Of a DNA stretch of 57,732 nucleotides, positions 18,861 through 27,558 are shown piece after piece (position 1 is the first letter of the stretch; every line of letters begins with the position of its first letter). The DNA is taken from the NCBI GenBank assembly GCA_021770065.1, contig JAETRR010000025.1, positions 1 through 57,732 of the forward strand, read 5' to 3'. This stretch comes from Lachnoclostridium sp. GTDB taxonomy: Bacteria > Bacillota > Clostridia > Lachnospirales > Lachnospiraceae. The position numbers were made by a program, and so were the translations under genes. The notes under the pieces are model-generated. The model had not been told where the DNA came from. It searched no databases and saw only the letters and a list, made by a program, of their open reading frames with translations.

Positions 18861-19094
18861 ATGACACAGGAAATGCAGTTTAAAACAATTATCGCACAGT
18901 ATTGCGAAGTAAAACCGGAGGAAATGACAAATGATATGCGGTTCCGGGAAGATTTGGGCTTTAGCTCCCTTGATTTTATGTCCTTTCTGGGAGAACTGGA
19001 GGATACCTTTGATGTAGAGCTGGAAGAAGAACAGGCATTACACGTCTTTACCATTGGGGAGGCGCTGGCATTATTAGAAACATTGCAGCAGTAA
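18861..19094 (+). CDS. Acyl carrier protein
   Basis: 77 residues, acidic, four-helix carrier-protein layout, with AGGAGG upstream. The phosphopantetheine site is D-L-G-F-S-S36-L-D (Ser36). It holds the acyl group as a thioester between the downstream AMP-dependent ligase and the upstream condensation enzyme. The fatty-acid synthesis genes that usually surround the housekeeping acpP are absent here, so this is a dedicated secondary carrier. No phosphopantetheinyl transferase is in the window; the cell's own would be needed. Confidence 0.9.
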   Translation: MTQEMQFKTIIAQYCEVKPEEMTNDMRFREDLGFSSLDFMSFLGELEDTFDVELEEEQALHVFTIGEALALLETLQQ

Positions 19095-19154
19095 AACGGC
19101 TGTGTGCCTTGGAACACAAGCGGAACGATTGGAAAATGGAGGTTTATAATAGGA

Positions 19155-20696
19155 ATGCTGATACTGGATATCCTGGAGGAAAGCGAAAAAAAGTTTTCAG
19201 AAATAAAGGCGGTAAAATGGCTGAAGAAAAAAGAGATATATGAGATAAGCTACCATGAAATCATGGAGAATGTCATGCTGGTAAGAAAAGGGCTGTCGGC
19301 AGAAGGCTTTCAGGGAAAACATATTGCCCTTATTGGCGGCAGTTCTGTGGAATGGATAGAAAGCTATCTGGGAATCATTACAGGAAAAACAGCTGCCGTT
19401 CCCCTGGATGCAATGCTGCCGATGGAGGAGCTGGCAGATCTTATCAACCGTTCCGATTCGGAAGCGCTTTTCTTAAGTCCGAAAAACAAGGGGATTTTGG
19501 AAGGGATTTTAGCGGAATGTCCGAATTTGAAAAAAGTCTGGCTTTTACAGGAGGAAGAGGCGGAATTTTCTGATGAGAGAGTGGCCTCCCTTGGTGAATT
19601 AAAAGAAGTGGGCAGGGAGAGCAAGGCAGAGCCCCGGCGGCCGGAAGCAGAGGATACCGCAACCATTATTTTTACCTCCGGAACCACCGGAAAGAGCAAG
19701 GGAGTTATGCTGACCCAGAGAAATCTGGCATCCAATGTGCTTTCAGTGGATTTCGAAGCGAAGCCGGGGACGGTGATTCTCACAGTGCTTCCCATTCACC
19801 ATGCGTTCTGTCTGGTGATGGACTGGCTAAAGGGATTTTCTCTGGGAGCAACGGTGTGCATCAACGATTCCCTTATGCACATGGTAAAAAACATGGGTAT
19901 CTTTAAGCCGGAGATTATCCTTATGGTGCCTCTGATGGTGGAAACGATTTACAAGAGGCTTTCCGCTGCCAGCCCCCTTATTCCAAAAAAAATAGCGGCG
20001 GCAAAGGCATTTGGCGGCAATTTAAGGATTATCATTACCGGAGGCGCCCATCTCGACCCCTTTTACATTGATAAATTTGCAGATTATGGGATAGATATTT
20101 TTGAGGGATACGGCATGTCAGAATGTTCTCCGGTTATCAGCTCGAATACACCGAAAATCCATAAAGCAGGCTCTATCGGGAAACCCCTTTCAAACGCCCA
20201 GGTTTCCTTTGCGGACGGTGAAATTCTGGTAAGGGGCAGCAGCGTAATGAAGGGCTATTACAAAATGCCGGAAGAGACGGCAAAAGCCCTGCAGGACGGC
20301 TGGCTTCACACGGGGGATAAGGGATACTTAGATGAGGATGGTTTCCTGTTTATCAACGGGCGTATTAAAAATCTGATTATTCTTTCAAACGGAGAGAATA
20401 TTTCTCCGGAGGAAATTGAAAATAAACTGGCCTTAAGCAAACTGGTGGGGGAAGTGGTTGTGACAGGGGAAAACAACGGACTTACTGCAAGAATTTATCC
20501 GGATCAGGATGTGGTATCCGCTAAGCATATGAGTGAAGAAAAAATAAGAGCAGAACTGCAGGCATTTCTGGATAAATATAATAAGTCTCAGCCGACCTAT
20601 CGTCAAATTACAGGACTTGTGGTGCGGAAAAATCCGTTTATCAAAAGCACTACAAAAAAGATTAAACGCCAGGAGGCCATGATTGACGAGCCATAA
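19155..20696 (+). CDS. AMP-dependent acyl ligase (acyl-ACP synthetase-like)
   Basis: 513 residues from ATG 19155; GGAGG lies 12 bases upstream, slightly far. The adenylating superfamily motifs are complete: A3 IIFTSGTTGKSKGVM, A5 GYGMSECSP, A7 TGDKGYLDEDG, A8 R-I-K-N-L-I-I-L-S-N-G-E, and an A10-like lysine in STTKKIKRQ. The overall look is of fatty-acid ligases rather than amino-acid adenylation domains. It would activate a carboxylic acid with ATP and load it on the ACP encoded just upstream. Confidence 0.88.
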   Translation: MLILDILEESEKKFSEIKAVKWLKKKEIYEISYHEIMENVMLVRKGLSAEGFQGKHIALIGGSSVEWIESYLGIITGKTAAVPLDAMLPMEELADLINRSDSEALFLSPKNKGILEGILAECPNLKKVWLLQEEEAEFSDERVASLGELKEVGRESKAEPRRPEAEDTATIIFTSGTTGKSKGVMLTQRNLASNVLSVDFEAKPGTVILTVLPIHHAFCLVMDWLKGFSLGATVCINDSLMHMVKNMGIFKPEIILMVPLMVETIYKRLSAASPLIPKKIAAAKAFGGNLRIIITGGAHLDPFYIDKFADYGIDIFEGYGMSECSPVISSNTPKIHKAGSIGKPLSNAQVSFADGEILVRGSSVMKGYYKMPEETAKALQDGWLHTGDKGYLDEDGFLFINGRIKNLIILSNGENISPEEIENKLALSKLVGEVVVTGENNGLTARIYPDQDVVSAKHMSEEKIRAELQAFLDKYNKSQPTYRQITGLVVRKNPFIKSTTKKIKRQEAMIDEP

Positions 20697-20744
20697 GCTC
20701 CCCAAATACTTTCTTATCTGAATTTTGCTGTTTTGGACAGCAAT

Positions 20745-21323
20745 TCAGGACATAAAAGGAAGCATACCTGCAGTAAAAGCCTGAGTCAGAATGTCAGCGA
20801 CAGCTTCCGCAGGTACTGTAAAATTGTCCTTGGTCCATTTATGGAGCACGCCGAGAGTGCTGCCGATGGTACAGGCAACCATATAAGAGAGTTCCTCTTT
20901 GCTGTGGCAGGAAGGAGTTGTATTCTGGGTGACTTCTGCTACATAACGGTGGAACATGGTCAGCGCTTTTTCTAAAAATTTGTTCCCTCTGGGGCTTCGG
21001 AGCAGATTCGCCAAAAATGGATTGTTCATGGTGTAGTCACAGATGGTCACAAAGAATGATTTGCAAATATCCGTATCATTTTTCGGATGAAATGTTTTCA
21101 TAAGAGAAAAGATATCGTCAATGGTCTTATCTTCAATGGAGGTCACTAGAGCCGGAATGTTTTCGTAGTGGTTGTAAAAGGTGCTTCGGACAATTCCGGC
21201 CTTCTTTATCACATCAGACACGGTTATTTTGTCTAAATCCTTTTCTTTCAAAACCAGAAAAAACGCATCACAAATGGCTTCATCGGCTACATAATATCTT
21301 TCGTCCTGAATTCCATGCTGCAT
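20745..21323 (-). CDS. TetR-family transcriptional regulator
   Basis: 192 residues. The N-terminal helix-turn-helix (KITVSDVIKKAGIVRSTFYNHY) is followed by a helical ligand domain. It converges on the ligase gene, and its own upstream region contains a pair of 25-base direct repeats that may be its operators. Position suggests control of the condensation/ACP/ligase cluster, perhaps in response to its acyl substrate or product. This is inference; no matching repeat was found before the condensation gene. Confidence 0.85.
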   Translation of the reverse strand: MQHGIQDERYYVADEAICDAFFLVLKEKDLDKITVSDVIKKAGIVRSTFYNHYENIPALVTSIEDKTIDDIFSLMKTFHPKNDTDICKSFFVTICDYTMNNPFLANLLRSPRGNKFLEKALTMFHRYVAEVTQNTTPSCHSKEELSYMVACTIGSTLGVLHKWTKDNFTVPAEAVADILTQAFTAGMLPFMS

Positions 21324-21333
21324 ATCATTCTCC

Positions 21334-21409
21334 TTTCACTGATTTGCACATGCTTTCTGTGCATAAAGGGATACCCGTAGGGTGTTTCACTGATTTGCAC
21401 ATGCTTTCT
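21334..21409. promoter_or_regulatory. Pair of 25-base direct repeats upstream of tetR
   Basis: The sequence beginning TTTCACTGATTTGCACATGC occurs identically at 21334-21358 and 21385-21409, spaced 51 bases start to start (about five helical turns). The first copy also forms the inverted repeat GCACA-N7-TGTGC (from ~21346). Position between tetR and its likely promoter suggests regulator binding sites. Confidence 0.6.
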
Positions 21410-21498
21410 TTATCATAGGGGTTCTTTTAATTATAGCATAGGAAATTCCGGGAAATAAAGGGGAATATGTACGATACATAAGCTTTAAACATTTGAAG

Positions 21499-21527
21499 TG
21501 TTACTGTTCACTCCGTGACCAGTAACA
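21499..21527. repeat. GTTAC-family palindrome, copy 1
   Basis: A 29-base imperfect palindrome, TGTTACTG...CAGTAACA. Its exact reverse complement occurs at 54141-54169 and a variant at 37237-37263. A second hairpin follows (AGTC..CCGGCAC / GTGCCGG..GGACT, ~21533-21570). Confidence 0.8.
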
Positions 21528-21623
21528 TTAAGGAGTCTGCCGGCACATGTTCCTTTGGTGCCGGTGGACTTTCTCCGTTAAGGTATGTTATTATTAAGAA
21601 AAACGGAGAGCAGAAATCATACA

Positions 21624-22073
21624 ATGGATAATCTTACAAAAGAGCAGCGCCATAAAAACATGCAGAATATCCGGAATAAAGATACCAAAATAGAGATAAA
21701 GCTGCGGAAAGCATTATGGAAAAAGGGATATCATTACAGGAAAAACTTTGCAGATCTTCCGGGCAGGCCCGATATTGCCCTGACAAAATATAAGATAGCG
21801 GTTTTCTGCGACAGCGAATTTTTTCATGGAAAAGACTGGGAAGTATTAAAGCCGAGGATATTAAAAGGCGATAACAGCAGCTACTGGGTAAAAAAGATAA
21901 GCAGGAATATGGAGAGAGACGATGAGGTTAATAAAAAACTGCTGTTTTTAGGATGGACCGTCATACGTTTTTGGGGAAGAGATATCTTGAAAAACACAGA
22001 CGAATGCATAAAAGTCATAGAGGAAGCAATACAGGATATCCGATTCCCCGATGACTGGGATGAAAAGGAATAG
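21624..22073 (+). CDS. Vsr-like very short patch repair endonuclease
   Basis: 149 residues from ATG 21624, chosen because M-D-N-L-T-K-E-Q-R-H-K-N-M matches the usual Vsr start; an upstream ATG at 21585 would add 13 odd residues. Core segments: IRNKDTKIE, YRKNFADLPGRPDIALTKYKIAVFCD (catalytic Asp in PDIAL), and FFHGKDWE. Vsr nicks T:G mismatches arising from deaminated 5-methylcytosine, which fits the two C5-cytosine methyltransferase genes immediately downstream. The usual Cys/His zinc ligands appear partly replaced, so activity is uncertain. Confidence 0.85.
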   Translation: MDNLTKEQRHKNMQNIRNKDTKIEIKLRKALWKKGYHYRKNFADLPGRPDIALTKYKIAVFCDSEFFHGKDWEVLKPRILKGDNSSYWVKKISRNMERDDEVNKKLLFLGWTVIRFWGRDILKNTDECIKVIEEAIQDIRFPDDWDEKE

Positions 22074-22116
22074 ATTGCTTTTGCCCGTTTCGTAGAATAT
22101 AATTAGGAAGGAAAGC

Positions 22117-22167
22117 GTAACAGTCCGATTACATATCCGGCATACCCGAAGGGGTATGGACTGTTAC
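22117..22167. repeat. GTAAC...GTTAC hairpin before the first methyltransferase
   Basis: GTAACAGTCC (22117-22126) pairs with GGACTGTTAC (22158-22167), with an inner stem CATACC/GGTATG. The upstream ATG 22156 of the methyltransferase frame lies inside the right arm, which argues for the start at 22186. Confidence 0.75.
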
Positions 22168-22185
22168 ATAAAGGCAGGTGTAAAG

Positions 22186-24759
22186 ATGGACAACAGGCGG
22201 AATGTCATAGATTTGTTCTGCGGCTGCGGCGGACTGTCATATGGATTTGAACGGGCAGGATACAGGATTCTTCTGGGAATTGACAATGATGCAAAAGCGC
22301 TGGAAACGTTTGAACTGAATCACAGAGGCGCAAAAACCATATGCGGTGATATTACGCAGATTACATATGAAAAGGATATAAAGCCGCTGACAGGAGAAAA
22401 GAAAATAGACGTGATTATCGGCGGACCGCCGTGCCAGGGAATGTCGCTGTCCGGACCGAGAAGATTTGACGATCCGAGAAATAAGCTTTATTTATCTTAT
22501 ATCCGGTTAGTTGAGGAAATACGGCCGAAGGCATTTGTGATAGAAAATGTGCCCGGGTTAGTGGGCCTGTTCGGCGGGCAGATAAAGGACAGTATCATTG
22601 AAAAATTCACGGATATGGGTTATTCCATTCAATACCGGATTTTATGCGCGGCGGATTACGGAGTTCCCCAGAATCGAAAAAGAGTTGTGTTTGTAGGGCT
22701 GAAGGACGGAGTGTTTGAATATCCGGAGAAAGAAAAAGATACTGTTACCTGCAGCATGGCCCTTGCCGATCTCCCCCCTTTGGAAAATGAACTGGGGACG
22801 GAGCCTGCAGAGTATATCTGCGAACCGCAGAATCCTTACCAGAAGCTGATGCGGCTCAGATCAAAAAAAGTGCAGAATCATGTGGCGGCTGCCCATTCGG
22901 AAAAAGTCCGCAGCATTATTTCTCTGGTTCCGGACGGGGGAAACTATAAGGATCTGCCGGAGGAATATAAAGGCACCAGGAACTTTCATGTTGCATGGAC
23001 AAGGTTTGCCAGCAGCAGACCGGCGCCTACGATTGACACCGGACACAGGCATCATTTTCATTATAAATACAACCGTGTACCCACGGTAAGAGAATGTGCA
23101 AGGCTGCAGTCTTTTCCGGATGACTTTATCTTTCTGGGAAATAAAACACAGCAGTTTCGGCAGGTGGGCAATGCAGTTCCGCCGCTGATGGCACAGAAGA
23201 TTGCAGAGCAGCTGCAAAAAAGCCTTCAGCAGAACCCGGAAAATATCAGGGAAAAGAGCATGGAGAAAAGCAGGGAAGAGAACCCGGGGGATAAAATGAC
23301 AGAATACAGCATTCCGGAGGAATACTATTTCCGGATTCATCATGTGAGGCCGAGATTCAAAGGCGATATTGAGAATGTGCTTATTTATATGGCAGAGGAA
23401 ATATCTGCCGTGGGAGAACTGGAGACAGAAGAATTTGTGAGTAAAATCAACCGGGCAATTTACCGGTATCCGGGAAATGCACACCGGGAGCTGAAGACCG
23501 TCAATAACTGGCGGACGGAAATCTCGGCATTGTTCGGATTCATAGAACATACAAAAACGACGGACAGGCCTGGAAGAAGAGCAGTTGAGCTTGCAGAAAG
23601 CCAGGATCTGGTAGCGGCATTTAAAGTATTTCTGTATAATTTTCAATATCCGGGGGCGCATATTAAACCCAGGGAAGTACTGGAGCAGATTAAGGCAGGC
23701 ATTCATTTTAAACCGGCCCGGTACATTCTGCAGGTACTAAGATGTGCAAATGCAGACGCATCCGCTCCTGTGGGTTTGACAAAGGCGGAGGTATGCCACT
23801 GTATATTTAATGATCTGCGTGTGACCCGGGATCATGAAGGAGCAGAGAATACCTGGAAGCGCATAAAAGATAACAGGGCAGGGAAGCTTCAGTATGACTG
23901 GACAGGGGATGTGATCCGGTATGCCGGAGATATTGTTGATTATATGGAGACGGCCAACCTTTTGAAGACGTATGACGGCCGGATGTATTATCTCAATACG
24001 CTGGAAGAAGATGCCGTTATTAAATTCTGTGAGTCATCAGAATGGTTTTCCGGTTACGACGCAATGATAGAACGGCGTTCTGGCAGCATTGATGCGGTTA
24101 AAAACTGTATCAACGACTGGTTTGCATACGTAAACCGGCATATGGAAGATACGGACTTCTCTACGGATATTCTTTCTTATATTGCAGATGACGAGGAAGA
24201 ACTTAAGAGACTGAAGGAACATGCAGAGCAGGGGGAAGAAGTTTTTGAACAGGAATCTGCCATACGTGAAGATTTGATCGGACAGCGCATTGCAGAGGAT
24301 ATGGGGCAGTTTACGACAAAGGACATCGGCGACATCGGAGAAAGCCTGGTTCACGGACATGAATGCATGCGTATGAAGATTGGCGGGAGAGAAGACCTGA
24401 TACACTTGATTAAGAGAATTCCCACACAATTTGCCGTTGGGTATGACATCGGTTCTGTGGAATTAGACGGGAGAAAGCGCTATATTGAAGTAAAGACTAC
24501 GATCAGCTCCAAACCGCTTCACTTTAACAGAATTCATCTGACGAAAAATGAGTGGAGCACGGCGGAGAGCTTGAAAGACAGATATTATGTGTACAGGCTG
24601 TTTCTCAGTAAATCAGAGCGGAAACTTCTGCTGCTCCAGGATCCGGTCGGATTATACAAACGTGATGAAATCAATATGATTCCCAGTGACGGAGCGGATG
24701 TTGTCTTTGATCCCAAAAAGGTCGGGGAATTTGAGGAGCTGCTTACATGGAAAAACTGA
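22186..24759 (+). CDS. C5-cytosine methyltransferase fused to a DUF3883-like nuclease domain
   Basis: 857 residues. Residues ~1-350 are a C5-cytosine methyltransferase: motif I IDLFCGCGGLSYGF, motif IV GGPPCQG with catalytic Cys83, motif VI ENV, motif VIII QNRKRVV, motif IX RECARLQSFP, motif X GNAVPP. The target-recognition part between VIII and IX is short. After a linker and ~330 residues of unknown helical sequence, residues ~715-857 look like DUF3883: GDIGE (E719), a GYDIGSVE segment, and E768-V-K, a PD-(D/E)xK-type active site. This could be a bifunctional modification-restriction enzyme. The next methyltransferase gene overlaps it by 13 bases. ATG 22156 is an alternative start. Confidence 0.85.
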   Translation: MDNRRNVIDLFCGCGGLSYGFERAGYRILLGIDNDAKALETFELNHRGAKTICGDITQITYEKDIKPLTGEKKIDVIIGGPPCQGMSLSGPRRFDDPRNKLYLSYIRLVEEIRPKAFVIENVPGLVGLFGGQIKDSIIEKFTDMGYSIQYRILCAADYGVPQNRKRVVFVGLKDGVFEYPEKEKDTVTCSMALADLPPLENELGTEPAEYICEPQNPYQKLMRLRSKKVQNHVAAAHSEKVRSIISLVPDGGNYKDLPEEYKGTRNFHVAWTRFASSRPAPTIDTGHRHHFHYKYNRVPTVRECARLQSFPDDFIFLGNKTQQFRQVGNAVPPLMAQKIAEQLQKSLQQNPENIREKSMEKSREENPGDKMTEYSIPEEYYFRIHHVRPRFKGDIENVLIYMAEEISAVGELETEEFVSKINRAIYRYPGNAHRELKTVNNWRTEISALFGFIEHTKTTDRPGRRAVELAESQDLVAAFKVFLYNFQYPGAHIKPREVLEQIKAGIHFKPARYILQVLRCANADASAPVGLTKAEVCHCIFNDLRVTRDHEGAENTWKRIKDNRAGKLQYDWTGDVIRYAGDIVDYMETANLLKTYDGRMYYLNTLEEDAVIKFCESSEWFSGYDAMIERRSGSIDAVKNCINDWFAYVNRHMEDTDFSTDILSYIADDEEELKRLKEHAEQGEEVFEQESAIREDLIGQRIAEDMGQFTTKDIGDIGESLVHGHECMRMKIGGREDLIHLIKRIPTQFAVGYDIGSVELDGRKRYIEVKTTISSKPLHFNRIHLTKNEWSTAESLKDRYYVYRLFLSKSERKLLLLQDPVGLYKRDEINMIPSDGADVVFDPKKVGEFEELLTWKN

Positions 24760-25724
24760 GAGTAGCATCATTGTTCTGCGGCTGCGGCGGAACGGATATA
24801 GGAATTCTTGGAGATTTTGATTTTCTGGGAAAGCATTATGCGTCCAACAATATGGAAATTGTATATGCAAATGATATTGATGATAAGGCCTGCAGTATTT
24901 TCAAGGAAAATTTTCACATTGAGCCGGACAACAGGGACATAAGGGGAGTGAAGTCAGAAGAACTTCCGGAGTTTGATATTTTAACGGGAGGATTTCCCTG
25001 TCAGTCCTTTTCCATAGTAGCTCAGAATCCGAAACGCCTGGGCGTTAAGGATGAAAAAGGGAAATTGTTTTTTGAGATGTGCAGAATCTTAAGGGAAAAA
25101 CAGCCCAAATGCTTTATTGCAGAGAATGTGAAAGGGATTTTAACGGCAAATAAACGGAATGCATTTCCCCTTATTTTAAAGGAATTTGAAGAAAGCGGAT
25201 ATGACGTAAAGTATGATATATTAAATGCAGCCAATTACGGAGTTCCGCAGAAAAGGGAGCGCGTGATTATTGTAGGATTCCGAAAGGATCTTCATATTGA
25301 ATTTGAATTTCCGAAAGCCGTGATCCGTGAGACAGAAAGATTTGAACCACTGAAAAAGGTGATTGACAGCTCTGTAGACGAAAAGTATTTCTTCAGTCAG
25401 AGAGCAGTAGAGGGGATGCTCCGCAGGAGGGAAAGCATGAACAAGGGGCGTGCTCAGGATATATCAAAGCCCTGTAATACTGTGGGAGCCCATCTTGCCA
25501 AGGTATCCTTAAACAGTACAGACCCGGTGCTTCTGATTGGGGAAAGGTATCGAAGATTTACGCCCAGAGAGGTGGCAAGGATTCAGTCATTTCCGGAAAA
25601 ATTCCAGCTGACATGCAGCGAGGCCGCTCAGTACCGGGCACTGGGGAATGCGATTCCGCCGGTCATGTTCTGGTATGTGGCGGATGCGGTAAAAAATGCT
25701 TTTGTTCAGAATAAATTAATATAA
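24747..25724 (+). CDS. Second C5-cytosine methyltransferase
   Basis: 325 residues. Motif I VASLFCGCGGTDIG, motif IV GGFPCQS with Cys85, motif VI ENV, motif VIII QKRERVI, motif IX REVARIQSFP, motif X GNAIPP, so it should be catalytic. It overlaps the fused methyltransferase gene by 13 bases, hence co-translated. Two different C5 methyltransferases side by side usually mean a restriction-modification system with an asymmetric site, each enzyme modifying one strand. No separate restriction gene follows; the fused nuclease domain upstream is the only candidate. Confidence 0.92.
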   Translation: MEKLRVASLFCGCGGTDIGILGDFDFLGKHYASNNMEIVYANDIDDKACSIFKENFHIEPDNRDIRGVKSEELPEFDILTGGFPCQSFSIVAQNPKRLGVKDEKGKLFFEMCRILREKQPKCFIAENVKGILTANKRNAFPLILKEFEESGYDVKYDILNAANYGVPQKRERVIIVGFRKDLHIEFEFPKAVIRETERFEPLKKVIDSSVDEKYFFSQRAVEGMLRRRESMNKGRAQDISKPCNTVGAHLAKVSLNSTDPVLLIGERYRRFTPREVARIQSFPEKFQLTCSEAAQYRALGNAIPPVMFWYVADAVKNAFVQNKLI

Positions 25725-25764
25725 TACATTTACAATCTGTAATTTTACAGACATGGAGGCAGAC

Positions 25765-26448
25765 ATGTACCGCATTTATATGATAGAAGACGACCAGGGG
25801 ATCCTGGACGCAGTGAAAACCAGAGGTGAAAAATGGGAGCTTCAGATCTGCGGGGTCAGAAACTTCCGCAAAATCCTCACAGAGTTTTCGGAAATACAGC
25901 CGCACCTTATATTAATGGACATTGGTCTTCCCGCCTTTGACGGCTACTACTGGTGTACAGAGCTGCGAAAGCTCTCCAATGTTCCGATCATATTTTTGTC
26001 CTCCGCCTCCGACAACATGAACATGGTTATGGCCATGAGCATGGGCGGAGACGACTTTGTGGCAAAGCCCTTTGACATGGACGTGCTCATCGCAAAGATC
26101 CAGGCGCTTCTGCGCCGCACCTACGATTTTGCAGGAACCATGCCGCTCCTTGAGCACCAGGGAGCCTTCCTCAATATGGAAAATGCGACGCTGACCTACC
26201 GGGATACAGTTATTGATCTGACAAAAAACGAACACAGGATTCTTGCCCTGCTCATGGAAAACAAGGGTCGGATTGTCAGCCGGGAGCGCCTTATGGACCT
26301 CTTATGGGAATCCGACTGCTATATAGATGATAACACATTGACTGTCAACGTAGGCCGTCTGCGAAAAAAGCTTGAGGCAAACGGTCTTCCCGGTTTTATT
26401 CGTACAAAATTCGGCGAAGGCTATTATATAGGGGAGGAACCGGCATGA
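25765..26448 (+). CDS. OmpR-family response regulator (BceR-like)
   Basis: 227 residues from ATG 25765, 5 bases after GGAGG. The receiver domain has acidic residues in IEDD and the phosphate-accepting Asp in LILMDIGLPAFDG, plus Lys in AKPFD. A winged-helix output domain follows (…RERLMDLLWESDCYIDDNTLTVNVGRLRKKL…). The stop overlaps the kinase start (ATGA). With the kinase and ABC transporter it forms a Bce-type module that detects and resists cell-wall-active peptides. Confidence 0.92.
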   Translation: MYRIYMIEDDQGILDAVKTRGEKWELQICGVRNFRKILTEFSEIQPHLILMDIGLPAFDGYYWCTELRKLSNVPIIFLSSASDNMNMVMAMSMGGDDFVAKPFDMDVLIAKIQALLRRTYDFAGTMPLLEHQGAFLNMENATLTYRDTVIDLTKNEHRILALLMENKGRIVSRERLMDLLWESDCYIDDNTLTVNVGRLRKKLEANGLPGFIRTKFGEGYYIGEEPA

Positions 26449-27437
26449 GCTTTGTGCTTCACTATGTACGAGAGCATCTGGGCCTCTTTTTGTTAGAGCT
26501 TGGCTTTGCGGTGATTTTCGGGCTTGTATTTTATCTGTATCATCTGCCGCTTTGTGCAGTATTGTATCCTGCCCTTATCTGCGTAGTATTTGGCGCTGTC
26601 TGTCTGGGCGTCTCCATATACCAGGCATATAAAAAACACGGATTATTAGAAAAACTGGCAGCCGTCCGGGGAAATATGGTGCAGAATGAACTTCCGATAC
26701 CCAAAACTGCGGAGGAAAGGGATTACCAGACTGTTATCCGGAAGCTGTGTCTGGAAATGCAGGCCATGGAGCAGCAGTATACGGATTCCGGCCGGGAAAT
26801 GACAGATTATTTCACCATATGGGTTCACCAAATCAAAACGCCCATTGCCTCTATGCGTCTAAACCTGGAGGCCGAGGATACCAGGCTTTCCCAGAGGCTG
26901 AAATCCGATCTGCTTCACATAGAGCATTATGTGGAAATGGTGCTTACCTATTTTAAAATGGGCTCTGAGTCTACAGACTATGTATTTACTACGGTCAGCC
27001 TGGATAAAATTATACGGGAGAACATCCGGAAGCTCAGGGGAGACTTTATTATCAAGAAGCTCCGGCTGGTGTATGAACCTACGGATGAAACCGTAGTATC
27101 CGATGAAAAATGGCTCTCCTTTGTCATCGAACAGCTTCTCTCCAACGCACTGAAATATACCGCCCGGGGTTCCATCACCATCGCCCTCGAGCAGCCAAAG
27201 ACCCTCGTCATCCGCGACACGGGAATCGGCATAGCGCCCGAAGATCTGCCCCGTATTTTTGAAAGGGGTTATACCGGCGGCAATGGACGCCGGGACAAAC
27301 GGGCCAGCGGATTGGGGCTGTTTCTCTGCAGAGAGATATGTAAACGCCTGGGTGCTGAGATTTCCGTAACATCCCGGATAGAGGCGGGAACAACTGTGAA
27401 AATAAATCTAAGCCAGGAACCGCTTGAAAACATTTAG
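26445..27437 (+). CDS. Intramembrane-sensing histidine kinase (BceS-like)
   Basis: 330 residues. Two adjacent membrane helices (residues ~12-30 and ~36-58) are separated by almost no outside loop, the hallmark of BceS-type kinases that sense through their ABC transporter. The H-box W-V-H128-Q-I-K-T-P, N-box QLLSNALKY, DTGIGI and GLGLFL motifs are intact. It overlaps the regulator gene by 4 bases. Confidence 0.92.
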   Translation: MSFVLHYVREHLGLFLLELGFAVIFGLVFYLYHLPLCAVLYPALICVVFGAVCLGVSIYQAYKKHGLLEKLAAVRGNMVQNELPIPKTAEERDYQTVIRKLCLEMQAMEQQYTDSGREMTDYFTIWVHQIKTPIASMRLNLEAEDTRLSQRLKSDLLHIEHYVEMVLTYFKMGSESTDYVFTTVSLDKIIRENIRKLRGDFIIKKLRLVYEPTDETVVSDEKWLSFVIEQLLSNALKYTARGSITIALEQPKTLVIRDTGIGIAPEDLPRIFERGYTGGNGRRDKRASGLGLFLCREICKRLGAEISVTSRIEAGTTVKINLSQEPLENI

Positions 27438-27558
27438 GAATTAGGGCTGTTCCTTACAATAATGTTAGAAATGAAAGGGAAATGTAAGCCGATTCAATGG
27501 AATGCAGTTCCTTTTTTTGTTAGGATAGAGGCAGAAAAGCAAAAGGAGGCATTCATAC

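Noticed and set aside
22861..23706. 281-codon open frame on the minus strand
   Set aside because: It lies wholly inside the methyltransferase-fusion gene on the other strand, has no ribosome site, and its Cys/His/Arg-rich residues are those of an antisense reading of coding DNA.
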